64,000 bases of DNA from Kaistia soli DSM 19436 (GCF_900129325.1 NZ_FQUP01000004.1:1-64000); one strand, 5' to 3'; counted from the first letter of the stretch, positions 17,597 to 28,886 are shown. The notes: a model not told the origin generated them from the letters alone. A program made the numbers and translations.

Positions 17597-18772
17597 ATGT
17601 CGTTCGATGTGACACCCGCTTTTGCCCTGCCACAGGATGCCGGCGAGGCGACGCTCGTTGGGCGGGTGTTCAGGCCCGATCTCGACGGTCCCTCCATCAT
17701 TTCGCTGAGGGGCGACGAGGTCTTCGACATCACGGCCGCGGTCGTCACCATGCGCGACCTCTGCGAGACGGAAGATCCGGGCCGCGTTGCCGCCATGGCC
17801 GACGGCGAGACGCTTGGCAGCCTTGCCGATATCCTCGCCAACACGCCGCTCGCGACGCGTGATCGCACCAAGCCGTGGCTGATCTCGCCGATCGACCTCC
17901 AGGCGGTGAAGGCCGCCGGCGTCACCTTCGTCGTCTCGATGCTGGAACGCGTGATCGAAGAGCAGGCGCGCGGCCTGCCCGAACGCGCCAATGCGATCCG
18001 CTCGGAGATCCAGACGACGATCGGCGACGATCTCGCTCGTCTCCGCCCCGGCTCCGAGCAGGCGGCGGCGCTGAAGGCGCTGCTGATCGAAAAGGGCATG
18101 TGGTCGCAATATCTCGAGGTCGGCATCGGCCCGGACGCGGAGATCTTCTCGAAGGCACAGCCGATGTCGAGCGTCGGCCATCTCGCCGAGGTCGGCATTC
18201 ATCCGATCTCGACCTGGAACAATCCCGAGCCGGAAGTGGTGCTCGTCGTCTCTTCGAGCGGCCATATCGTCGGCGCGACGCTCGGCAATGACGTCAACCT
18301 GCGCGATGTCGAGGGCCGCTCGGCGCTGTTGCTGTCGAAGGCCAAGGACAACAATGCCAGCGCCTCGATCGGACCGTTCATCCGCCTGTTCGACGCCTCG
18401 TTCTCGCTCGACGATGTCAGGCAGACCGAGGTCCGGCTGACGGTGACGGGCGAGGACGGCTTCCGCCTGGACGGGTCCAGCGCGATGTCGAAGATCAGCC
18501 GTGACCCCGCGGATCTCGTCAAGCAGACCGTCGGCAAGAACCATCAATATCCCGACGGCTTCGTGCTCTATCTCGGCACGATGTTCGCCCCGGTGCAGGA
18601 CCGCGACGGTCCCGGCCAGGGCTTCACGCACAAGATCGGCGACATCGTGACGATTGCAGCGCCGAAGCTCGGCCAGTTGTCAAACCGCGTGGTTCTATCC
18701 TCGGATGCCGAGCCCTGGACCTTCGGCGCCACCGCGCTGATGCGGAACCTGTCGGGGCGCGGCCTCCTCTAG
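17597..18772 (+). CDS. Fumarylacetoacetate hydrolase family protein
   Basis: This 391-residue protein of the FAH/fumarylpyruvate hydrolase superfamily has the metal site pattern EPEVVL and the GNDVNLRDVEGRSALLL and KAKDNNAS segments. FAH-family enzymes cleave or hydrate 2-oxo/2,4-dioxo acids. The start at 17597 follows a GAGAGGA ribosome site at 17583-17589. It diverges from the ring-opening operon and shares its presumed operators, so it may process the carbon skeleton left after nitrogen removal. It ends before a bidirectional terminator. Confidence 0.85.
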   Translation: MSFDVTPAFALPQDAGEATLVGRVFRPDLDGPSIISLRGDEVFDITAAVVTMRDLCETEDPGRVAAMADGETLGSLADILANTPLATRDRTKPWLISPIDLQAVKAAGVTFVVSMLERVIEEQARGLPERANAIRSEIQTTIGDDLARLRPGSEQAAALKALLIEKGMWSQYLEVGIGPDAEIFSKAQPMSSVGHLAEVGIHPISTWNNPEPEVVLVVSSSGHIVGATLGNDVNLRDVEGRSALLLSKAKDNNASASIGPFIRLFDASFSLDDVRQTEVRLTVTGEDGFRLDGSSAMSKISRDPADLVKQTVGKNHQYPDGFVLYLGTMFAPVQDRDGPGQGFTHKIGDIVTIAAPKLGQLSNRVVLSSDAEPWTFGATALMRNLSGRGLL

Positions 18773-18802
18773 AGGCCGACGTTCGACGCCGCGGCGAAGC
18801 AG

Positions 18803-18826
18803 CGTTGCCGGGTGTGCCCGGCAACG
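18803..18826. terminator. Bidirectional stem-loop between convergent genes
   Basis: A perfect 10-bp stem, CGTTGCCGGG / CCCGGCAACG, encloses a four-base TGTG loop. It sits in the 63-bp gap between the convergent FAH-family gene and the ABC exporter and could end both transcripts. There is no clear T-run on either side. Confidence 0.7.
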
Positions 18827-18835
18827 TCACGCGCC

Positions 18836-20704
18836 TCAGGCGCTCTGGCGCTCCAACGCCGGATCCTCGGCAAACTGGTAGCGGTAGAGCTTCTCATAGA
18901 GGCCCTGCTTGCGCACCAGCTCGGCGTGGGTGCCGCTTTCCAGCACCTTGCCATGCTCGATAACTGCGATCTCGTCGGCAGTCAGGATGGTCGCGAGGCG
19001 GTGGGCGATGACGATCGTCGTTCGGCCCTCGACCAGCTTGTCGAGCGCGGCCTGGATCATGCGCTCGGATTCCGAATCGAGCGCCGATGTCGCCTCGTCG
19101 AGCAGCAGGATCGGCGCGTTCTTGAGGATGGCGCGGGCAATGGCGATACGCTGGCGCTGGCCACCCGAGAGCTGGACGCCGTTCTCACCGACCGTGCTGT
19201 CATAGCCGTTCGGCAGGTTCATGATGAAATCATGCGCAAAGGCATCGCGTGCCGCCTGCTCGACTTCGGCATCGGTCGCGTCGAGACGGCCGATGCGGAT
19301 ATTGTCGCGTGCCGTGCCGGAGAACAGGAACACGTCCTGGCTGACAAAAGCGATATGCTGACGCAACGTATCGATCGAAACCGTGCGGATATCCTGCCCA
19401 TCGACGCGGATCGCGCCCTTCTGGACATCGTAGAACCGCTGGATCAGCGACAGGATTGTCGACTTGCCGCCGCCCGATGGCCCGACCAGCGCGAGGCGCT
19501 TGCCGTGCTCGACCGAGAGCGTGATGCCATGCACCACCGGCTCGCTGGTACGGTAGCCGAAGGTCACGTCATCAAGATCGATGCGGCCGCGCGTCAGCTT
19601 GAGCGCCGGGTTCTCGTCGTTCTCGGTGACGCTGACCGGGTGGTCGAGGATCGAGAACAGCGCGCGAACGCCGACAAGGCTCTCTGCAAGTCCGACCTGG
19701 ACACGGGCAAGGCGTTTGGCCGGCTCGTAGGCAAGCAGCAGCGCGGTGATGAACGACATGAATTCGCCCGGCGTCTTGCCGGCCGAGATCGTGCTCCAGC
19801 CGGCATAGAAGATCACGAGGCCGATCGAGACGCCGCCCAGCGTCTCCATCAGCGGGCTGGTCCGCGCCTGCAGCTGCGAGATCTTGTTGGCGCGCTTCTC
19901 GACGGCGCCCACGGCGTCGGACATGCGCGTACGCATATGGTCGCCGAGGCCGAACGCCTTGACGATCTTGGCGCCGTGCACGGTTTCCTGGATGATCGAT
20001 ATGATCGCGATGCCCGATGTGAACTCGGCCCGCGCGATGCTGCGGATACGCTTCACCAGCCGCGTGATGAACATGATCGCCACCGGCGCGACCACCAGCG
20101 CGAAGACTGCCATGATCGGCGCCTGGTAGACCATCACGAAGACGAGACCGATCAGCGTCACGAAATCGCGGCCGACGCTAAGCACGAGCGTGTCGATCAC
20201 GCTGCGGATGCCGTTGGCGCCGGCGGAGATCGACATGATCATCTCGCCCGAGGCGCGCTCGTTATAGAAATTGAGGCCGAAACGCAGGATCCGGTCGTAG
20301 AAGCGGTTCTGGTTCTCAGCGACGATGCGGTTTCCGATGCGGCTCTGGACGACCATCTGCCCGTAGGTCGCCGCGCCCTTCACGACGAAGATGCCGACGA
20401 CAGCACAGGAGAGGAGAACCAGCATCTCCTTGTCCTGCTTGACGAAAATCTGGTTCACGACGCTGCTCATGATCCAGGCCGACAAAGAGGTCATGCCGGC
20501 CACGATGAACAGGAAGAAGAAGGACAGCGTGTAGCCCTTCCAGTGCGTCTTGTAGTTGCCGCGCAGGATGCGCGCGATCATCGCCACCGTGCCGTCGGGA
20601 TCGGCGAGATCCGCTCGGAACGATTGCCAGCGCCGGACGAGGAAGGAGGGACGGACGACGCTTGCCAGACTGTCCTCGGCGGCTTTGACTTCGGTATGTT
20701 CCAT
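18836..20704 (-). CDS. ABC exporter, fused permease and ATPase (MsbA-like)
   Basis: This 622-residue half-transporter has six membrane helices in the first 370 residues and a carboxy-terminal nucleotide-binding domain with Walker A GPSGGGKSTILSL, signature LSGGQRQRIAIARA, Walker B ILLLDEATSALD and the H-loop IVIAHRLAT. It works as a homodimer that exports lipids or drugs from the inner leaflet. An ATG at 20704 is used; the frame extends to a TTG at 20734. MsbA-like lipid A transport is the best guess, multidrug efflux the alternative. Confidence 0.88.
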   Translation of the reverse strand: MEHTEVKAAEDSLASVVRPSFLVRRWQSFRADLADPDGTVAMIARILRGNYKTHWKGYTLSFFFLFIVAGMTSLSAWIMSSVVNQIFVKQDKEMLVLLSCAVVGIFVVKGAATYGQMVVQSRIGNRIVAENQNRFYDRILRFGLNFYNERASGEMIMSISAGANGIRSVIDTLVLSVGRDFVTLIGLVFVMVYQAPIMAVFALVVAPVAIMFITRLVKRIRSIARAEFTSGIAIISIIQETVHGAKIVKAFGLGDHMRTRMSDAVGAVEKRANKISQLQARTSPLMETLGGVSIGLVIFYAGWSTISAGKTPGEFMSFITALLLAYEPAKRLARVQVGLAESLVGVRALFSILDHPVSVTENDENPALKLTRGRIDLDDVTFGYRTSEPVVHGITLSVEHGKRLALVGPSGGGKSTILSLIQRFYDVQKGAIRVDGQDIRTVSIDTLRQHIAFVSQDVFLFSGTARDNIRIGRLDATDAEVEQAARDAFAHDFIMNLPNGYDSTVGENGVQLSGGQRQRIAIARAILKNAPILLLDEATSALDSESERMIQAALDKLVEGRTTIVIAHRLATILTADEIAVIEHGKVLESGTHAELVRKQGLYEKLYRYQFAEDPALERQSA

Positions 20705-20929
20705 GAGACATGAGCCCGTCGCCTCGAAGTGCAACGCGATCGGACACGGTTCCCGTCGTTGATGATGGCGCCCTTTTACCGCCCCTGCCCTCTTCTGTCC
20801 ATCGACCGCCCTTGCGGCTAATTCAAGCAGGATCGCCCCTCTTGCAAGGCGCCCCCGCGATGACCAGCGGCGACGAGCCCACTTTCAATTCTCCGCGAGA
20901 CGCGGGATCGTTCGCGCAGGCAGATTCAA

Positions 20930-22279
20930 ATGGGGTTGGCGATGGCGGCAAGGGCGATCCGTGGAACGGTGGCTCGGTTTCAGGGCGACCCCTTCGGCCC
21001 TGCAGGACGCGAGGCGCTGGTCTTCGAGGAAGATTGCCTCGTCCTCGTGGAGGACGGCATCATCGCCCGCGTCGGCCCGGCCGAAACCATGCTGGCAAGC
21101 CTGCCGCCCGGCACGCCCGTCGATCACTATCCCGGTGCGATCCTTTCACCTGGATTCATCGACGCTCATGTCCACTATCCGCAGATGCAGATGATCGGGG
21201 CCGCCGGTGAGGAGTTACTCGCCTGGCTCGACGCCTTCACATTTCCCGCCGAGGCTGGGTTTTCCGACCCGGAACATGCCGAGGATGTCGCCGGGCGCTT
21301 CCTGCGCGAATTGCTCCGGGCCGGCACGACCACCGCTGCGGTCTACTGCACGGTGCACGCCCATTCGGTCGATGCGTTCTTCGCCGAGTCCGAGCGCTTC
21401 GGCACGCGCATGATCGCTGGCAAGGTGCTCATGGACCGCAACGCCCCGCCGGACCTCACCGACACGGCGGCCAGCGGCACCGAGGAAAGCGCCACGCTGA
21501 TCGCCCGCTGGCATGGCAAGGGCCGCCAACTCTACGCGATCACACCCCGCTTCGCGCCATCCTGTTCGGAGGAGCAACTCGAAGCCGCCGGCCGCCTCTG
21601 GCGGGAGCATCCCGGCACCTACGTCCAGACCCATCTTTGCGAAAACGTCGCCGAAACGGCTTGGGTCGCTGAGCTCTTTCCCGAACGATCGAGCTATCTC
21701 GATGTCTACGACCATGCCGGTTTGACCGGCCCGCGCGCCATTTTCGGCCATGCCGTGCATATGACGGAAGCGGACTTCGCCTGCTGCCACCGCACGGGTT
21801 CGGTACTGGCACACTGCCCGACCTCAAACCTGTTCCTGGGCAGCGGCCTTTTCCGCCTGTTCGAGGCAAAACGCGCCGATCGGCCGGTCAAGGTCGCGCT
21901 CGGCACGGATCTTGGCGCCGGCACCAGCTTTTCCCAGCTCCAGACCATGAACGAGGCCTACAAGGTGGCAAAGCTCGGCGGCACCACGCTGTCCACAGCC
22001 GAGGCGCTCTGGCTCGCGACGACAGGCGCTGCCGAGGCGCTGCATCTCTCCGATCGCATCGGCGCCATCGAGCCTGGCCGCGAGGCGGATATCATCGTGC
22101 TCGATCCCGCGGCGACACCGCTCCTTCAGTTCCGCACCGCCTATTGCCGCGACCTCACGGAGACGCTTTCCGTCCTAATGACGCTTGGCGATGATCGCGC
22201 CGTCCGCGCAAGCTATGTCGCCGGCGTACCAGTCTATGACCGCGACCGGGCCGGCGATCCGTTCGTCTATCCCACCTGA
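20930..22279 (+). CDS. guaD: Guanine deaminase
   Basis: This 449-residue metal-dependent amidohydrolase has the zinc ligands in FIDAHVHYPQ, the THLCEN and GHAVHMTEAD motifs, CPTSNLFLGSGLF and the LGTDLGAGTSFSQLQT segment that mark guanine deaminases. It converts guanine to xanthine and ammonia. Bacterial guanine deaminases have also been reported to deaminate ammeline, an s-triazine, which is notable 2 kb from a cyanurate-type operon. Its last 13 bp overlap the end of the convergent GH1 gene. A start at 20942 is also possible. Confidence 0.92.
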   Translation: MGLAMAARAIRGTVARFQGDPFGPAGREALVFEEDCLVLVEDGIIARVGPAETMLASLPPGTPVDHYPGAILSPGFIDAHVHYPQMQMIGAAGEELLAWLDAFTFPAEAGFSDPEHAEDVAGRFLRELLRAGTTTAAVYCTVHAHSVDAFFAESERFGTRMIAGKVLMDRNAPPDLTDTAASGTEESATLIARWHGKGRQLYAITPRFAPSCSEEQLEAAGRLWREHPGTYVQTHLCENVAETAWVAELFPERSSYLDVYDHAGLTGPRAIFGHAVHMTEADFACCHRTGSVLAHCPTSNLFLGSGLFRLFEAKRADRPVKVALGTDLGAGTSFSQLQTMNEAYKVAKLGGTTLSTAEALWLATTGAAEALHLSDRIGAIEPGREADIIVLDPAATPLLQFRTAYCRDLTETLSVLMTLGDDRAVRASYVAGVPVYDRDRAGDPFVYPT

Positions 22280-23655
22280 GCCACGCCGCGCGCGATGATC
22301 GCGCGGTATGTTTCGAAGCTCAGCTTCGGCGTCCGCTTCTGCGTCTCGAAATCGACATGGACGATGCCGAAGCGCCTCGCATAGCCGAACAGCCATTCGA
22401 AATTGTCGAAAAGGCTCCAGACCATGTAGCCGCGAAGATCGACGCCGTTCTTCTTCGCCTCCAGCGCCGCGGCAATGTGGCGGGCGACATAATCGGCGCG
22501 CAACGGGTCAACGACCTGACCCCGCTCCATCACCTCGTCGTTCGGTCCGAAGCCGGCGCCATTTTCGGTGATGTAGATGGGCGGATTGCCGTAGTCGTCG
22601 CGAATGCGCTCGAGCAGCGTCCGCAGCGCGTCGGGACGGACAGGACCGTTGAAAGCCCGCGGCGCCGGGTCGGGATTGGTGTCGAACCAGCGATATCCAA
22701 ACGGGGCGGCGGCATCGCTGCGGATATAAGACGGCGCATAGAAGTTGACGCCGAGGAAATCCGGACGGTTCGCCGCCATCAGCGCAAAATCCGCTGGTTC
22801 GACGCGAAAGGCCGGATCGAGGCGCCCGAAGATCTCCATCACCTCATCGGGATAGCGGCCCTTGAACATCGCATCGAGGCACCAGCGATTGATGATCGCA
22901 TCGGCGCGGCCGGCCGACGCCGCGTCCTCGGCACTGCCGCTTTCCGGCAGCATCGGCATCAGCGGCAGCGCCAGGCCGATCTCGCCTTGAAATCCAGCCG
23001 CGCGGAAATCGGCGATCACCGCCGCGCTCGCCACCATCCAGTGATGCAGCGCGATCCCCTGCCGGCCCAGCATCGCCTCGGTAACCGCTCCCCCCTCCTT
23101 GATGGCGGCAATCATCGGCTCCATCAGAAAGAGGTCGATGAAGGGCTCATTAAAGGTGATGTATTTCGAGACGCGGTCGCCGAGCGCCTCGCGCGCTACG
23201 CGGGCGTAATCGCGGAACCAATCGACCGAGCGGCGGTCGTGCCAGCCGCCCTCGGCCTGCAGTGCCTGCGGCAGGTCCCAATGGAACAAGGTGACGATCG
23301 GCTCGATGCCGGCGGCGATAAGGTCGTCGCAGAATCGCTGGTAATGGGCGACGCCGGTTGCATTGATCCGGCCAGCACCGTCCGGCAGCAGTCGCGACCA
23401 GGACAGCGAGAAACGATAGCAATCGAGGCCGAGCCGCTGCATCAGCGCGATATCCTCGAGATATTGCGTGCGGTCATAGGCATTGATCGCAACATTGCCG
23501 GTCTCGAATTTGCCGGACACCGGCTCGGTAACGCGGTCGATATTGGTCCACACATCCCAGTTGCTGAGGCCCTTGCCACCCGCCTGCCAGCCGCCCTCGA
23601 CCTGATAGGCAGCGCTCGCCGCCCCCCAGAGAAAACCGCGCTCGTCTTTGGCCAT
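22267..23655 (-). CDS. GH1 family beta-glucosidase
   Basis: This 462-residue retaining glycosidase has the acid/base TFNEP and nucleophile YITENGAG motifs, plus the amino-terminal FLWGAASAAYQVEGG. It releases glucose from cellobiose-like or aryl beta-glucosides in the cytoplasm. The ATG at 23655 follows GGGAGG at good spacing; an upstream in-frame extension of 75 residues has no similarity. It stands alone, convergent to guaD. Confidence 0.93.
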   Translation of the reverse strand: MAKDERGFLWGAASAAYQVEGGWQAGGKGLSNWDVWTNIDRVTEPVSGKFETGNVAINAYDRTQYLEDIALMQRLGLDCYRFSLSWSRLLPDGAGRINATGVAHYQRFCDDLIAAGIEPIVTLFHWDLPQALQAEGGWHDRRSVDWFRDYARVAREALGDRVSKYITFNEPFIDLFLMEPMIAAIKEGGAVTEAMLGRQGIALHHWMVASAAVIADFRAAGFQGEIGLALPLMPMLPESGSAEDAASAGRADAIINRWCLDAMFKGRYPDEVMEIFGRLDPAFRVEPADFALMAANRPDFLGVNFYAPSYIRSDAAAPFGYRWFDTNPDPAPRAFNGPVRPDALRTLLERIRDDYGNPPIYITENGAGFGPNDEVMERGQVVDPLRADYVARHIAAALEAKKNGVDLRGYMVWSLFDNFEWLFGYARRFGIVHVDFETQKRTPKLSFETYRAIIARGVAQVG

Positions 23656-23818
23656 GATATGCCTCCCCATTCCCGCACCACTGAATCCCGCTTCGTTATC
23701 AATCAAAGCGGATTGTCCACTCCACGTAGACAACCTTGTGCCGGCCGACCGATTGTGTTTGGCCAGATGACAGCCGATCTTTGCGTCAGACAATAACTTC
23801 AAACGGGAGACTGCCGCT

Positions 23819-24769
23819 ATGGACCTCACCCTCGGAGGCTTCCACCATCTGACCGCCATCACGGCCAACGCGCCGGGCAATCTCGATTTCTACACCCGCG
23901 TGCTGGGCCTCCGCCTCGTCAAGAAGACGGTGAACCAGGACGACACGACGGCCTATCACCTCTTCTATGGCGATGGCGACGCGACGCCCGGTTCCGATAT
24001 CACCTTCTTCGACTGGCCAGCCGCGCCTGCCCGCCGTGGCACGCATTCCGTCACCCGCACGGGCTTCCGCGTCGATCCGGCCAGCATCGGCTGGTGGCGC
24101 GACCACCTCGCCGCCGCCGGCGCCAAGATGGCCGAGCCCAACGAGACAACCGGACGCCTGTCCCTTGCCTTCGAGGATCCCGAAGGCCAGCGGCTGGCAC
24201 TCGTCGCTGACGAGCGCATCGCCACGCGTCATCCCTGGGAGAAAAGCACCGTTCCGGCCGAACACCAGATCCTCGGCCTTGGCCCAATCACCATGAGCGT
24301 GCCGGCGCTCGGGCCGACCGAGCAGGTTCTGACCAAGGTGATGAACATGCAGAAGCTGCGCGACTATCCGGTGAGCGCGATCTCGTCGAATAGCGTCCAC
24401 GTCTTCGGCATGGGCGAAGGCGGACCGTCGGCGGAGCTCCATGTTGCGGTCGAGCCCGACCTTCCCGTTGCCCGTGAGGGCGCCGGCGGCGTGCATCATG
24501 TCGCTTTCCGCACGCCGGACCACGACGGACTGACAGCCTGGACCGAGCGGGTGCGCGGTTTCCGCATCCCGTCGTCCGGCGAGGTTGAGCGCTATTATTT
24601 CCGCTCGCTCTATTTCCGCGAGCCGGGCGGCGTCCTCTTCGAGATCGCCACCGACGTCCCCGGCTTCACGGCTGACGAACCGCTGGAGACGCTCGGCGAA
24701 CATCTGTCGCTGCCGCCCTTCCTCGAGCCGCGCCGCGCCTCGATCGAGAGCCGCCTGCAGCCGCTCTAG
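23819..24769 (+). CDS. mhqO: Ring-cleaving dioxygenase, MhqO-like (VOC superfamily)
   Basis: This 316-residue protein has two vicinal-oxygen-chelate modules. The first opens with GGFHHLTAITANAPGNLDFY and the second carries GAGGVHHVAFRT and YFRSLYFREPGG, giving the His/His/Glu iron site. MhqO-type enzymes open hydroquinone or catechol rings in quinone detoxification. It is followed by an MhqD-like hydrolase and a 4-OT tautomerase, consistent with a quinone/aromatic stress operon. GGGAG precedes the ATG by about ten bases. Confidence 0.85.
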   Translation: MDLTLGGFHHLTAITANAPGNLDFYTRVLGLRLVKKTVNQDDTTAYHLFYGDGDATPGSDITFFDWPAAPARRGTHSVTRTGFRVDPASIGWWRDHLAAAGAKMAEPNETTGRLSLAFEDPEGQRLALVADERIATRHPWEKSTVPAEHQILGLGPITMSVPALGPTEQVLTKVMNMQKLRDYPVSAISSNSVHVFGMGEGGPSAELHVAVEPDLPVAREGAGGVHHVAFRTPDHDGLTAWTERVRGFRIPSSGEVERYYFRSLYFREPGGVLFEIATDVPGFTADEPLETLGEHLSLPPFLEPRRASIESRLQPL

Positions 24770-24775
24770 CCTGCC

Positions 24776-24802
24776 ACGCGGCGCCCCCACCGGGCGCCGC
24801 GT
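24776..24802 (+). terminator. GC-rich stem-loop after mhqO
   Basis: A perfect 11-bp stem ACGCGGCGCCC / GGGCGCCGCGT with a five-base CCACC loop lies in the 61-bp gap between mhqO and mhqD. There is no T-tract, so it may attenuate rather than stop transcription into mhqD. Confidence 0.55.
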
Positions 24803-24830
24803 CTCTCCATCCCGACATCGGATCATCATC

Positions 24831-25496
24831 ATGACCCTCTCTCAGACACGCAGCGCGCCGCCCCATGGCGGCCGCCCCATCCTTGCCGCCGGCGCTGCGC
24901 CGGAAGAGGCTCGTGGTGCCGTCGTCATGCTGCATGGGCGCGGCGGCAGCGCCGAGGATATCCTCTCGCTCAGCGCCTATTTCCGTCATGGCGACCTTGC
25001 TTTCCTGGCGCCGGCGGCCGCTGGCAATGTCTGGTATCCGCAGCGTTTCATCGAGCCGCGCGCGGTCAACGCACCGTATCTCGGCTCAGCCCTGGAGACG
25101 GTCGCCAACCTTCTCGATGATCTGAACGCGGCTGGCCTCGCCGATGAGCGGATCGTTATTCTCGGCTTTTCGCAGGGCGCCTGCCTCGCCCTCGAGGCCG
25201 CCGCGCGGCGCCCGGCCCGCTATGGCGGCGTCGTCGCGCTGTCTGGCGGGCTGATCGGCGTCGATGCCGAACTCTGGCAGGGCGACGAGCGGCTCGCTGG
25301 AACGCCGGTGCTGCTTGGTTGTTCTGAGCGGGACGGTCATATCCCGCTCACTCGCGTCGAGGTCTCGGCCGAGCGGTTCGCGGCCAGCGGCGCCAGCGTG
25401 ACGAAGCGGATCTATCCAGGATCGAGCCACGGCGTGAACGACGACGAAGTCGGCCTCATCCGCACGCTGCTGACCGGTCTCGGCCAGCCGGCTTGA
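24831..25496 (+). CDS. mhqD: Alpha/beta hydrolase, MhqD-like phospholipase/carboxylesterase
   Basis: This 221-residue serine hydrolase has the oxyanion segment VVMLHGRGGSAEDIL, nucleophile elbow GFSQGACLALEA and a carboxy-terminal catalytic His in GSSHGVNDDE. MhqD homologues accompany MhqO and are thought to act on ring-cleavage or thioester/ester products. ATG at 24831 is used; the upstream frame lies inside mhqO's end. Confidence 0.82.
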   Translation: MTLSQTRSAPPHGGRPILAAGAAPEEARGAVVMLHGRGGSAEDILSLSAYFRHGDLAFLAPAAAGNVWYPQRFIEPRAVNAPYLGSALETVANLLDDLNAAGLADERIVILGFSQGACLALEAAARRPARYGGVVALSGGLIGVDAELWQGDERLAGTPVLLGCSERDGHIPLTRVEVSAERFAASGASVTKRIYPGSSHGVNDDEVGLIRTLLTGLGQPA

Positions 25497-25552
25497 CGGC
25501 TCGTGTGTGGCGGGCTCCGATTGCCATCCATTGGCCGCAGAGGAGCCTGACC

Positions 25553-25738
25553 ATGCCTGAAGTGATCGTCTATGCCGTCGAAGGTCGCTCGATCGAGCAG
25601 CATCGCGGCCTCGTCAAGGATATCACCGATGCCGTGACGCGGAACTTCGGCGTCACCGCGGAGCAAGTCGTCGTGCAGATCGTCGAATCCGCGCCATCCC
25701 GCAAGGCGCGCGGCGGCATCCTCTTCAGCGACCGCTGA
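25553..25738 (+). CDS. 4-oxalocrotonate tautomerase family enzyme
   Basis: This 61-residue tautomerase begins Met-Pro, giving the catalytic amino-terminal Pro after Met removal, and has the 4-OT helix-strand pattern with R-rich end (APSRKARGG). It interconverts enol and keto forms of unsaturated dicarboxylates. It completes the mhqO-mhqD group, 56 bp downstream, and could isomerise the ring-opened product. Confidence 0.85.
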   Translation: MPEVIVYAVEGRSIEQHRGLVKDITDAVTRNFGVTAEQVVVQIVESAPSRKARGGILFSDR

Positions 25739-25903
25739 AGAGGACAAATGGACCTACGGAGGGAGCGAGCCGGCAGATCTCCGACGCGGCGCGGGCGGCG
25801 CATCCACAGGCCGTCTTGAGGATGGACTGCGAAAGCGCGTACCGGCCCTTGTCATCCCTCCCGCGGCCATGTATCACCCGCTTCGCGCGAACGGCGCCAC
25901 CGC

Positions 25904-25993
25904 GGAGAGGTGGCAGAGTGGTCGATTGCACCGCACTCGAAATGCGGCATACTCGCAAGGGTATCGGGAGTTCGAATCTCCCCCTCTCCGCCA
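25904..25993 (+). tRNA. tRNA-Ser (anticodon CGA), CCA encoded
   Basis: The acceptor stem GGAGAGG pairs with CCTCTCC at 25983-25989, the anticodon loop reads CTCGAAA (anticodon CGA), a long variable arm is present as in class II tRNAs, and GTTCGAATC forms the T arm. The CCA is encoded at 25991-25993. The mosaic accessory zone starts just downstream, but no copy of the tRNA 3' end was seen elsewhere in the window. Confidence 0.95.
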
Positions 25994-26468
25994 ATAAATT
26001 CTTGTTTTCAATGGCTTTTTGACCTTTGAGAGACCGCGGCCGATAACGCCGTCGTTTCCGAGGCTTGCGGGCGGTCGATCTTCACGAGGGTGGAGAGAGA
26101 CGCATATTGCGCCCAGCCACCCGCGCATTTTAAGCCCCCGTCTCCGCGGCGGCTTTCGGCAGTACCCCCTTTTTCCATTTTGGGTACCGGCGGTTCGCTG
26201 ACTGCGCCTCTATCAGTCTCACGGCTTCCTAACGCCTGCGCGAGGCAAGGGCAGCTACCGGCATCTGACCAAAGGGGGCGCACTGGACCCGGCGCCCGCC
26301 GATCAAGCTTTCCGCTACCGGCAGACCGCGTGAGACCGTCCTGGAAACCCCGACACAAGATGCTGACGAAGCCCGAGAAGCAAAGCTGCCGAAGTGGCAT
26401 CGATGGCATACGCCCTTGCTTCCATTTATTGGATCCTAGCGCAGGGCAGGCTGGAAAGCTGCGAGGCG
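25994..26468. other. 475-bp gap between tRNA-Ser and the recombinase; no gene seen
   Basis: No conserved reading frame is recognisable. Short open frames carry many stops or low-complexity translations. The stretch probably contains the left junction of the recombinase module, but no duplicated end could be identified. Confidence 0.4.
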
Positions 26469-28326
<1,858 letters not shown>

Positions 28327-28334
<8 letters not shown>

Positions 28335-28881
28335 CGTTTGATGCCTTCGCCTTCCGGGGCCTCGGTACCGGTGCGGAGGCGAGCTTGCCCTTTCGCTGTA
28401 AGCCACCGGTCTTTCCACTTGCCGCGCCGATACCGAAGAAGCGCGGTCCTGACCAATGCGTGCCGGTGATCTCGCGGGCGATCTCGGTCAGCGATCGGTA
28501 GCTGCGTCCGGCGTAGTCGAAGCCGGCGTCCGTCACGGTGACGCTATGGGTTCGGCCATGCCACTCGCGAACAAGCCGCGCGCCGGGCATCAGCACCACG
28601 CGAGCGGCACCAAGGCGATCATCCCCCGCCGACGACGTTGCTTTGCCGGCGGAGGCCGCCTCCGCCGCATCGGCGAGGGTGCGCAACCTGCGAGCATCGG
28701 CCTTGCCGAGTCCGCCAAACGCGATCTCCTGGTAGCGATAGCCGATCGCCCGCATCAGCAGATCGCGGCTGAGCGAGGGCGGCTGCGAGCGGAACAGGCG
28801 GCGCCACTCGGTCTGTAGCGCCGCCGTGTTCATCGTCTCCAGCTCCGCCAGCCTGCTGGCGAGGGAGGTAGTCACTGGCAT
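28327..28881 (-). CDS. DUF2924 domain protein of the recombinase module
   Basis: This 184-residue basic protein of the DUF2924 family is normally found next to this class of serine recombinase. Recognisable segments are WRRLFRSQPP, RAIGYRYQEIAFGGL and LTEIAREITGTHWSGPRFFG. Its function is unknown; it may be a recombination directionality or DNA-binding partner. It is co-transcribed with the recombinase (eight-base overlap) and starts just after the DUF3489 gene stop. Confidence 0.85.
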
Positions 28882-28886
28882 CGACT

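Noticed and set aside
18812-20713. 633-codon plus-strand open frame opposite the ABC exporter
   Set aside because: The minus strand has full ABC exporter motifs; the opposite frame has no recognisable domain.
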